Shown here piece by piece: positions 29,903 to 37,068 of a DNA stretch of 64,000 bases. How positions within the stretch are numbered: position 1 is the stretch's first letter; every line of letters starts with the position of its first letter. A program made the translations under genes and the position numbers. The stretch is from an uncultured Bacteroidia bacterium (GTDB taxonomy: Bacteria > Bacteroidota > Bacteroidia > NS11-12g > UBA9320): the NCBI GenBank assembly GCA_905478335.1, contig CAJQIC010000019.1, forward strand, positions 40,202 to 104,201. The letters are read 5' to 3'. The notes beneath the pieces were generated by a model, which was not told where the DNA came from, ran no database searches, and saw only the letters and a list, made by a program, of their open reading frames with translations.

Positions 29903-30481
29903 TTACTGAACTACCCATTTAATTTTATCACCAATCGGTTTTCGAGTGGATTTCGGTTGAATCGCATCCTTCTTCAATGTGCCTAAATACACCGTACCAA
30001 GGCAGGCTTGATTTTCCTTTAAGCCAAGAAATTCGGCAAATTCTGGCAAGTAAACCAACATACCCGAGCTCCAATAACCACCAATTTCTGGATAGCTTGA
30101 GGCTGTTAGAAGCATGTTTTGGACAGCACAAGCCACTGCTTCTACTTCTTCAATTTCAGGTAAATTCGGCTTTTCGCCGTATTCAACTGCTACAACAATG
30201 GCATGAGAAACCTGATTTGCTCTTGCGAAATAGCGATCATATTTGGCTTGCTGAAAATTTTCTCCTGCATGTGTTTTGTATAATTCAGCCAATGTCGACA
30301 TGAGCCTTACAAGACCCTTCTCTTTATAAATGATGAAGCGCCAAGGCTCAGTGTGGTAGTGGTTTGGCGCCCAATTCGCATTCTCCATGATGTCATGAAT
30401 TATTCCATCATCTATGGGTTCACCAGAGTACTGACCTGGGTAAATAGATCGCCTGCTTCGTATCAACTGATTTATGTTCAT
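29903..30481 (-). CDS. Nitroreductase family FMN oxidoreductase
   Basis: A 192-residue flavoprotein of the nitroreductase superfamily. RSRRSIYPGQYSGEP at the start and NANWAPNHYHTEPWRFIIY match the FMN-binding segments of the compact YdjA-like subgroup, and GGYWSSGMLVY is the usual middle element. It probably uses NAD(P)H to reduce nitro, quinone or related substrates; the natural substrate is unknown. It is first in a two-gene unit with dtd and is divergent from the superoxide dismutase gene. Confidence 0.88.
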   Translation of the reverse strand: MNINQLIRSRRSIYPGQYSGEPIDDGIIHDIMENANWAPNHYHTEPWRFIIYKEKGLVRLMSTLAELYKTHAGENFQQAKYDRYFARANQVSHAIVVAVEYGEKPNLPEIEEVEAVACAVQNMLLTASSYPEIGGYWSSGMLVYLPEFAEFLGLKENQACLGTVYLGTLKKDAIQPKSTRKPIGDKIKWVVQ

Positions 30482-30520
30482 GTGTTTATTTTAGTATTGA
30501 CCAAACAATTTTACGACTAA

Positions 30521-30555
30521 TTGCGTATCAATACTGAACGATTTAAATAATTTTG
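30521..30555 (+). promoter_or_regulatory. Promoter of the superoxide dismutase gene
   Basis: TAATTTTG at 30548-30555 matches TAnnTTTG; TTG at 30521-30523 lies 24 bases upstream, one more than the usual range. The start at ATG 30580 then has a ~20-base leader. The alternative TTG start at 30553 would fall inside the -7 box and is rejected. Confidence 0.5.
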
Positions 30556-30579
30556 TCAAACAGTAAAAAACAAAACATT

Positions 30580-31179
30580 ATGGCATTTGAATTACCTGCA
30601 CTACCGTATGCAACAGACGCGTTAGAACCAAACATCGACACACGCACTATGGAAATACATCATGGCAAGCACCACGCTGGCTATGTTGCCAAGTTAAACG
30701 CAGCGGTTGAAGGAACAGAGATGGAAGGTAAATCTCTAGAAGATTTATTGAAGCATCATAACGATAACGGAGCAGTTCGCAACAACGGCGGAGGGCACTA
30801 TAACCACAGTTTATTTTGGAGCGTTATGTCACCGAATGGTGGAGGCGCACCTTCAGGTGACCTTGCAGCAGCTATTGAAAGTGATCTTGGTGGAATGGAT
30901 GCTTTCAAAACAGCTTTTGCTAACGCAGCGGCAACACAATTCGGTTCTGGATGGGCTTGGTTGTGCGTGTGCGAAGGAAAACTTTGTGTTTGCAGTACAC
31001 CAAATCAAGACAACCCAGTAATGGGCGCTGGATGTGCTGGAACACCAATCTTAGGTATCGATGTGTGGGAACACGCATACTACTTGAATTACCAAAACAG
31101 ACGTCCTGATTATATCGCTGCATTTTGGAATGTGGTAAACTGGGAGGAAGTGGCTAAGCGTTACGCAGCAGCTAAATAG
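30580..31179 (+). CDS. sodA: Superoxide dismutase, Mn-type of the Fe/Mn family
   Basis: A 199-residue cytoplasmic enzyme that converts superoxide to oxygen and peroxide. The metal ligands are all present: His27, His76, Asp161 and His165 ([11 protein letters not shown]). The residue three before NHSLFW is Gly72, and the outer-sphere Gln is Gln143 in the later NQDNP motif; this arrangement is the manganese pattern, while iron enzymes have the Gln in the earlier position. Cambialistic use is still possible. The start at 30580 gives the normal family N-terminus ([15 protein letters not shown]). A strong terminator follows 20 bases after the stop. Confidence 0.95.
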   Translation: MAFELPALPYATDALEPNIDTRTMEIHHGKHHAGYVAKLNAAVEGTEMEGKSLEDLLKHHNDNGAVRNNGGGHYNHSLFWSVMSPNGGGAPSGDLAAAIESDLGGMDAFKTAFANAAATQFGSGWAWLCVCEGKLCVCSTPNQDNPVMGAGCAGTPILGIDVWEHAYYLNYQNRRPDYIAAFWNVVNWEEVAKRYAAAK

Positions 31180-31199
31180 GAATAGCGAAAAACACTTTA

Positions 31200-31231
31200 A
31201 GCCCTGAGTGAATAAACTCGGGGCTTTTTTA
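31200..31231 (+). terminator. Intrinsic terminator of the superoxide dismutase gene
   Basis: AGCCCTGAGT (31200-31209), loop GAATAA, ACTCGGGGCT (31216-31225), then six T. Ten pairs with one G-T wobble. Confidence 0.9.
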
Positions 31232-31242
31232 TGCTTTAAAAC

Positions 31243-31644
31243 TTATTCTTCGATGATGTTATTCGCCTCCCAAAGGGTAAAACTAGTTAGTTCAGATTGA
31301 ATCTTTTTTATTACAAAAGCAATTACAGTGGCGTCATCAATAAACCCTAACCCAACAATAAAATCTGGTAGGACGTCAAAAGGGTTGACAAAATAAACGA
31401 TACCGGCAACAACATAGACGAGCGTTGAAACGGAAAAATCTTTGTACCGACCGGCTATGTGCGCCTTAAGCATCCGAAACAACTTTTGCAGGTCATCAAG
31501 AAAAACACTTAGTGCGTTGCTTTCATCTTTAGCCTTTTTAACGCCTTTTTCTAATTCATCCTTAAGTTTTGTCCCATTTTTTAGTAAATGTTCCGCTTTG
31601 CGTTTGGCCTTGTCAAAACCCCTTGGTTGATCTTTGTTAGACAT
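31243..31644 (-). CDS. DUF1232 (YkvA-type) membrane protein
   Basis: A 133-residue protein with a charged helical N-terminal half and one C-terminal DUF1232 domain: a hydrophobic segment (STLVYVVAGIVYFVNPFDVLPDF) followed by GLGFIDDATVIAFV. The start is ATG 31644; the longer frame uses TTG 31689 and adds 15 residues without family support. The function of DUF1232 proteins is unknown. It is convergent with the superoxide dismutase gene, whose terminator lies between the two. Confidence 0.88.
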   Translation of the reverse strand: MSNKDQPRGFDKAKRKAEHLLKNGTKLKDELEKGVKKAKDESNALSVFLDDLQKLFRMLKAHIAGRYKDFSVSTLVYVVAGIVYFVNPFDVLPDFIVGLGFIDDATVIAFVIKKIQSELTSFTLWEANNIIEE

Positions 31645-31857
31645 GGGTGTAAGTTGGACAGAATTGAGATCATACACAAATTTTTTCAACCAAATGCTTG
31701 TTTCTTGCGTTGTAGGTCAGTGTCTGACTCATAGACTGTCTGAATAGGATTTTTATTGCGTGATTAGCGCAAATCATAAGCTACTTTTAATTGGGTAATT
31801 CAAAATAGAAAGTCAATTTTACATTCAACAATTCGGTCACAGACCGATAGTCAACAA

Positions 31858-34293
31858 CTATTCATCATCCCACTCAACCTTTTTACGGTCTTCGGTTGGA
31901 GATTTCTCTCTTCTAATTTCACGTTTAAGTTCTTTGAAGAAATTTTGCCTTTCCTTTTTAACCTCGTTTTTGATTTTGTCTTTTACCGCTTTACGATCAT
32001 ATTTGATTTTAAGGTTGTCAGGTGTGCCAACCATAAGGATAAAAGCACTTAAACCGCCATCTTTATTTTCTTCCAACTGCCGTTCTTTTTTACGTTTTAC
32101 CCATCCTGATTTATTTGCGAGTAACTCAGTAATTCGAATTTTGAGTTGATAGTTCATGTAATTATCAAAGTTATGCGTACCTGAAATTTCTACATTCAAG
32201 GCATTGTTCTGAATGTTCATCGAAGGAATAAAAATGGTTCTGTCGTATATCTCGATGGTGTTATTTAATTCCTTGAATTTTATGTCTTGTAAGTCATCTA
32301 GGTCAACGAAACTGGATAAAGATTCCATTGCCGCATAATCTTTTAACCGCCCATTTTCAATATGCACATCAGCCAACGATTTAAAACTATCTTCAATCAC
32401 ATTGAAGCGACGATCAAAAAGCATTTTCAAGTCAATTGTGGTGGTCAGTCGTCCTTGAAGGATCTCTGGAGTAAACTCGGTTTGGCCGAAGTTGTCGAAA
32501 TCTTTAAGCAATTGTTCGATGGCGACATTTTCTGAAATAGATGTTGAGCTTAATGCAAACGCTTCTTCGAACTCGAGCAATTCGCCATCCAACTGGTTGG
32601 TTCCGCCCCAAGCATCAAAAATTAAGTTCCGAAAGAGCATACCACGTTCGTCCCATACAAATCGACCGGAAAGGTTTTTTGCCTTGAAGTTAGACCATAC
32701 AAAATCGGCAACCTCAAGATTTAGGTCGGTGTCTATGTCATAATTAAAGGTTATTAAGCTTGTTGTGTCAGGATTGGATGTCGAGTCTCTAATAAAATCC
32801 AGATTAACGGTGTTACTTTTTAGGTTCCCATTAATACGCAAGCGTTTTTGGCTTACAAGATAAGTTTGCCAATTCTCAATAGTCCCTGCAAAATTTACAT
32901 CGTTTTTCCAAAGTTCGCCTTTGATTTCAACCTGGTTAAGGACGTCACCCTTTATGCGACATTTTGCAAACAATTGCTTGATAAGTGAACCATTACCGCC
33001 ATCGTAATTAATGTCTCTAAGTTCAATGTCTCCATGAACCGTTGAGGCGTTGAAGTCTAATTGATTGAGTGTGTCGTTATACGGCAGCGCACCTTCGACG
33101 TTAAAAAGCGATTTGCCAGTTAAAACTTCAGGTGGGTTGTCAACTATTAAGCCTTTTACATCCTCAAAATCAACCAAACCTTTTAGCGCAAAATCTATGT
33201 TAGGCGTCGCGATATCTTTTATATCAAGCATGCCTGAAACGCTAGACTTTTTCATGTTTAATTCTTCAAGATCGATGTGCATGTCGAGCTTTTTGGAAAC
33301 GGGATTTTTTAAGGTTCCTGTAAGGTTAATCTTTTGACAATTTAGGTCGTGTGTTTTCGATATAACGGATGCGTCTACAAACCCGAAGGAAACATTAATG
33401 TCAGGCCAAGAGTTTTCAGTAAACCTACCTAGAAGTTTTCCAGAGACATCAATTTGTCCGGAACTCTTGAGGTCACGTAAGCTGTAAGCCACGTCGTTTG
33501 GTAAAACGGATATGACCGCTTGAACGTCAATATGGGTTCCATTAAAGGTAAGATCTAAATCAGGTTCTGACCCAACCAAAAGGATATCGCCATTCACATC
33601 GAGCATTAAGTTGTCCATACCAATTTTACCTTTCTCGATATGGTAGGCGTTGATTTTCTGATCGATTTCAAGTTCGAGATCTGTTCTAATTTTTTTACCA
33701 ATTACATAGTCGACTCCGCCTAATGTGAGGTGGTCGAAAAGTCCATCGCCTCTTGTCTTTAGTGTATAGGTGTCATCTTTGAATTTGCCTGAGAATAATA
33801 ATTCTTCTGTCTCGAAATTTAGGCTTTGGTCCTGTGTTTGATCCACATAAACACATCTAAAACCTTTCATCACAACGTGTTTAAGATCAATATTAAGTTT
33901 TGTTTCAGATGATGTCGAGTCAGGTTTAAAAATATCAAAGTTGGTGTTACCTGTTTTATCCGTAAATAGGCGAAGTGCGCCACCGGAGAGTTCTATTTTG
34001 TCTATCTCGTTGTTACCTTTTAACAAGGTAAGCGGGTTAAATTTAACAAAGACCCGGCGTGCTTGCAGCAAGTACTGGTTGTAGTGTGGTTGTGATTCGT
34101 TGATACGAACATTGGTCAGTTCGATGCTGAGATTAGGGAAGGTTCTAAGCCCATTTAGATTTACTGCATTTACGGTTGCACGAACGTTCAACTGTTCGTT
34201 AAGTTCAGCGATTAATACATTACGCAATACTTTTCCGCCAACATAATATGAGGTTAAAACGATTGGGGTGGCATACAGGAGCCACCACAACAA
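31858..34293 (-). CDS. AsmA-like envelope protein
   Basis: An 811-residue protein with an N-terminal membrane anchor and a long, repetitive beta-rich body (repeating patterns such as VDVSGKLLGRF, LNGELLEF, DINVSFGFVD) as in AsmA-family proteins. The AsmA-type C-terminal part appears at NGRLKDYAAMESLSSFVDLDDLQDIKF and ISGTHNFDNYMNYQLKIRI. Such proteins are bridge-like and implicated in phospholipid transport or outer-membrane assembly. The end is basic and charged. The start is uncertain: the frame continues upstream to 34367 with no ATG; CTG 34321-34323 followed by AAA AAA AGA ATC would give a natural xKKRIKYLHKLLWWLL start, while TTG 34293 is the conventional choice used here. Confidence 0.82.
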   Translation of the reverse strand: MLWWLLYATPIVLTSYYVGGKVLRNVLIAELNEQLNVRATVNAVNLNGLRTFPNLSIELTNVRINESQPHYNQYLLQARRVFVKFNPLTLLKGNNEIDKIELSGGALRLFTDKTGNTNFDIFKPDSTSSETKLNIDLKHVVMKGFRCVYVDQTQDQSLNFETEELLFSGKFKDDTYTLKTRGDGLFDHLTLGGVDYVIGKKIRTDLELEIDQKINAYHIEKGKIGMDNLMLDVNGDILLVGSEPDLDLTFNGTHIDVQAVISVLPNDVAYSLRDLKSSGQIDVSGKLLGRFTENSWPDINVSFGFVDASVISKTHDLNCQKINLTGTLKNPVSKKLDMHIDLEELNMKKSSVSGMLDIKDIATPNIDFALKGLVDFEDVKGLIVDNPPEVLTGKSLFNVEGALPYNDTLNQLDFNASTVHGDIELRDINYDGGNGSLIKQLFAKCRIKGDVLNQVEIKGELWKNDVNFAGTIENWQTYLVSQKRLRINGNLKSNTVNLDFIRDSTSNPDTTSLITFNYDIDTDLNLEVADFVWSNFKAKNLSGRFVWDERGMLFRNLIFDAWGGTNQLDGELLEFEEAFALSSTSISENVAIEQLLKDFDNFGQTEFTPEILQGRLTTTIDLKMLFDRRFNVIEDSFKSLADVHIENGRLKDYAAMESLSSFVDLDDLQDIKFKELNNTIEIYDRTIFIPSMNIQNNALNVEISGTHNFDNYMNYQLKIRITELLANKSGWVKRKKERQLEENKDGGLSAFILMVGTPDNLKIKYDRKAVKDKIKNEVKKERQNFFKELKREIRREKSPTEDRKKVEWDDE

Positions 34294-34474
34294 TTTATGG
34301 AGGTATTTGATTCTTTTTTTCAGTGTTGTACTGTCTAAAAATGCTAACAGACAAAGATGCTAATTTGGTGCCTTTGTTCATCCAAAACGAATAAACATGA
34401 GGCGATGGTGTGTCTACAATTTGTGGCAATCAATTTTTTTTAAAAAAAGTAAGGAATTACGATTTCGGTAATAT

Positions 34475-34482
34475 TATATTTG
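34475..34482 (+). promoter_or_regulatory. -7 box of tRNA-Val
   Basis: TATATTTG, a full TAnnTTTG match, 19 bases before the mature tRNA 5' end. No TTG at the expected -33 distance. Confidence 0.5.
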
Positions 34483-34501
34483 CAGCCCTCAAAAGGAGTA
34501 G

Positions 34502-34576
34502 GGGCGATTAGCTCAGTTGGTTTAGAGCATCTGCCTTACAAGCAGAGGGTCGTAGGTTCGAATCCTACATCGCCCA
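34502..34576 (+). tRNA. tRNA-Val (anticodon TAC)
   Basis: A 75-base cloverleaf reads directly from the sequence: acceptor GGGCGAT with ATCGCCC plus discriminator A; D arm GCTC/GAGC; anticodon stem TCTGC/GCAGA with loop CTTACAA, anticodon TAC at its centre; five-base variable loop; T arm GTAGG-TTCGAAT-CCTAC. The CCA end is not encoded (ACTTC follows). The short open frame across this region is not a gene. Confidence 0.97.
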
Positions 34577-34694
34577 CTTCAAAAGCCTCCCGTCGACAGA
34601 CGGGAGGCTTTTTTTATGGCGACGTGCGAAGCTCGCTTCAGCACGGAAGCCATAAAAAAGCCATATCGTGCGCAGCACGAAGGCTTTTGAAGTG
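34575..34694. repeat. Nested palindromic element attached to the tRNA-Val 3' end
   Basis: A perfect 14-bp inverted repeat, CACTTCAAAAGCCT (34575-34588) and AGGCTTTTGAAGTG (34681-34694), encloses three more hairpins: the terminator (34581-34612); TTTTTTATGGC (34610-34620) with GCCATAAAAAA (34649-34659), holding CGTGCGAAG-CTCG-CTTC-A-GCACG (34623-34645) inside; and TCGTGC-GCA-GCACGA (34666-34680). The left outer arm starts in the last two tRNA bases and shares its bases with the terminator stem, so the outer pairing and the terminator exclude each other. Confidence 0.7.
34581..34615 (+). terminator. Intrinsic terminator of tRNA-Val
   Basis: AAAAGCCTCCCGTC (34581-34594), loop GACA, GACGGGAGGCTTTT (34599-34612), with a T-run to 34615. 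A perfect 14-bp stem beginning four bases after the tRNA. Confidence 0.92.
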
Positions 34695-34768
34695 TTAACC
34701 ACCCAGAGTGTGAACCACAAAAGCCCCACTTAACTAAAAGCAGGGCTAAAAAAAGCACAGGGTTAAAT

Positions 34769-35095
34769 TTATCTAACGATGATGAGTGGTTTTACACTTT
34801 CAAAATCGTCGTTGTAGACCTTAAAGTAATACACGCCATTTTGCATGTCACTTACATCCATTCTGGTTTGGGCAGCGTTCTGAATTTTGTAAGACTTGGT
34901 TACTTGTCCGTTCAAATCAAGGAGTTCAACAAAGCCGTTTAACAGTTTGGATTTCCAAGAAATATTAACATTTTGCTGGGAAGGATTCGGGAATAGTTTG
35001 ATTTCGTTTATCATAGTTTGGGTGGTATGGTTTATTCCAATGGTTTTAGAATATTCAAATCGACCATCAAAGTCGACTTGTTTTATGCGGTACTA
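34769..35095 (-). pseudogene. C-terminal fragment (T9SS sorting domain) of a broken surface protein
   Basis: This third part lies in the same frame as the two upstream parts and follows the in-frame TAG at 35093-35095. It reads YRIKQVDFDGRFEYS and then a T9SS type A sorting domain (IKLFPNPSQQN ... NGVYYFKVY ... PLIIVR). The intact paralogue (37069-39729) has VNYYRIKQVDFDGQFDYS here, so the TAG replaces the first of the two Tyr codons. If the TAG is real and not read through, the upstream product loses its sorting signal and could not be exported by T9SS. An internal ATG (35014) could start only a fragment without a signal peptide. Confidence 0.75.
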
Positions 35096-36535
35096 GTTTA
35101 CACCTACGTGTGGTTCAACATCAACAAAATTGTATGTAGTAATGGATAGAGTGTTTCCCATTCCATTTAGTTGGCCTAATGTTTCCCAGATGTCTCCATT
35201 TACAGAACGTTGGATTTCAAAATGGCTGTTGTTTTCTTCTGTAGCAGTAACCCATTCGAGTTCCACATTCGTGTTTTTTGATGTTGCATCAAAATGCACC
35301 CATTCTACAGGTAAGGCGGTTACGGCACCACCTGATATACCGAAATTGTTATTTTGGTCGGCATTACCGCCTGAGGTAAAGGAAGCGACTTCTGAATTGT
35401 CCGTTGTTAAACTCGATCCTGTTGGAAGGGAGGCTAAGTCAACCTCGGTTATGAAACAAACGTTCGATCCTCCGGAAGTATAGGGTTGCAAGAATACATA
35501 TCTACCGTCAGTCCCAACTACAGTGCTGTCAAGTTGTGCATCTCCACTATTCCTGATGCCATTGCAATTGTCATCTTCAAATAGACGTATACGCACCCCA
35601 GAAATTGGCAATTCCCAACTATCAAATATCGTGTCAGAATCTGCATCGCTGAACGCATAACCTTCAAAGGCATTTATAATGTCTGACTCGTATCCAAAGT
35701 CGTTTTGGCTTAGTTGAACATTTCCACCTGTAATAGTTACGGCCAACACATCTGATCCAAAAAAGTCTGAACCTGTTGGTAGTGTTGTTGTATCAATACG
35801 AAGTAAATAACGTTCGGTTCCAGAACCGTAAACCACTTTAAAAAAGTAAGAACCATTTGCTAGCGTGGTGGTCGTTTCGACTAAGTTGTCTGTACCACTT
35901 TCGTATGTACCATTGGTATTAACATCTTCATATAAGGATACTTCGATACTAGTGTTTTCAAAATCACCAGAACCATAAGAACCATTTTCATTTTTATCAT
36001 AAAAAACCGTACCTGATATTTCGACTGCTGAAATTGGGTCACCAATTACACAATCACAGGTTTCAACATCACCTCCGCCTAGGCCATATTGTTCCGTAAC
36101 ATTTCCATTGACAAGGTTTACCTTCCACATTTTATTGTCGTCAGAATTGTTAGTGGCGTTACTTCCTGTGGCAACATATAGGTCTCCCTTAGCGTCGAAG
36201 GCCATACCTTCCACGTCGCTCATTTGATTAAACTGGCGCACTAAAGTCATAGCACCATTTGAGGAGTTGATCTTGAATAGGTAGTCGTAATTTTGACTCA
36301 ACCCATTCATGTTTGCATACAGCTGATTGGTTATGGGATGAAAAGCCATAGCATCAAAACGAAGTGATGAAAAGCTGGAGTTGTCCACCTTAAGGTAATC
36401 TATTCCAGAACCGAAATAGTCTTCTTTTACGTTACCTGTTGATCGGTCTAAAACAACCAACAAACACGGATTGTTAGACGAAGAGCCAGCCCAAATATCT
36501 CCGTTGGCATCAACGCTCATGGCGTCAAAATCTTA
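35096..36535 (-). pseudogene. Middle fragment of the broken SdrD-B-like surface protein
   Basis: The central part lies between the in-frame TAA (36533-36535) and TAG (35093-35095). From MSVDANGDIWAGSSS it covers the rest of an N-terminal propeller-like region (RFDAMAFHPITNQLYANMNG, VEGMAFDAKGDLYVATGSN), two SdrD B-like modules (SGTVFYDKNENGSYGSGDFE; GVRIRLFEDDNCNGIRNSGDAQLDS) and a fibronectin-like segment (LPVEWVHFDATSKNTNVELEWVTATEENNSHFEIQRS). Compared with the paralogue it lacks a ~170-residue module inside the second B-like domain. A gene caller may report it as an independent gene from ATG 36520, but without signal peptide or sorting domain it would be a cytoplasmic fragment. Confidence 0.75.
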
Positions 36536-36865
36536 TATATATAGATTGCCTTCACTTCCACCTAATTGTTGGCCGCTGATATTGGAACCAGAAACAGCGG
36601 TGTTGGCCAAGGTTGTAGTTACGGGAATGTAATTAAGCACATCTGCGTTCAAAATCCATAACGTATCACCAGCGAGATCTAGGGTCGATGCTTCAGGTGA
36701 TGCCAAACTGCTTAATGTTTGGGAACTGATCGTAGTCCCATTGGATAAATCGAATTTATATACCTTGTTTTCCGAATCGGAAATACTGTAGCAGAGTTGC
36801 TGGGCATGTAAGTTTTTTGAAAAACCAAGCACACATAGTGCGATTATTAGTCGTTTAATTTTCAT
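36536..36865 (-). pseudogene. N-terminal fragment of the broken SdrD-B-like surface protein
   Basis: This is the start of a 699-codon frame running from 36865 to 34769 that has no frameshift but two in-frame stops (TAA 36533-36535, TAG 35093-35095). The fragment has a signal peptide ending NLHA|Q (Gln22) and the start of a propeller-like domain (CYSISDSENKVYKFDLSNG). At the break it reads GNLYI-stop-DFDAM, whereas the paralogue reads GNKSISDFDAM; the codon count is the same. Four codons (paralogue AAGTCCATCAGC, here CTATATATATAA) have been replaced by a TA-rich run. The arrangement with the downstream paralogue suggests tandem duplication followed by decay of this copy; sequencing error or stop read-through are alternatives. 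Confidence 0.75.
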
Positions 36866-36952
36866 CAGTTTAAGAATTTAAGTATCAGTAGTGGGGCAGA
36901 GATACGAACGGATTTTATAAAATCAAGTAATAAATGTCATTTTTCTTATTGT

Positions 36953-36995
36953 GAGACAAAAATGTCCCATAATGAGACAATCATTTGGCGAGACA
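36953..36995. promoter_or_regulatory. Clustered GAGACA motifs upstream of the broken gene
   Basis: GAGACA occurs at 36953, 36974 and 36990, with the near-inverse TGTCCC at 36963. They lie between the paralogue's terminator and the start of the broken copy, where its promoter should be. They may be binding sites or chance. Confidence 0.25.
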
Positions 36996-37024
36996 AAAAA
37001 AGGCCCTTCCATCACGGAAGGGCC
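36995..37024 (-). terminator. Intrinsic terminator of the intact surface-protein gene
   Basis: On the minus strand GGCCCTTCC, loop GTGAT, GGAAGGGCC, then seven T. It lies 45 bases after the stop at 37069 and isolates the two paralogues transcriptionally. Confidence 0.9.
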
Positions 37025-37068
37025 AGACTACTTAAAACGTATTTCTGTAATTACTACTTATAGAAACA

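Noticed and set aside
34480..34698. Plus-strand open frame over the tRNA region
   Set aside because: It translates the tRNA-Val and the palindromic tail; no protein-like features.
34721..34747. AGCCC...GGGCT inverted repeat after the broken surface gene
   Set aside because: Only five pairs, a long loop and a short T-run on the relevant strand; too weak to call a terminator.
36534..36543. (TA)5 tract as a phase-variation switch
   Set aside because: The interrupted frame is continuous through the tract; gain or loss of TA would create a frameshift rather than restore the gene.
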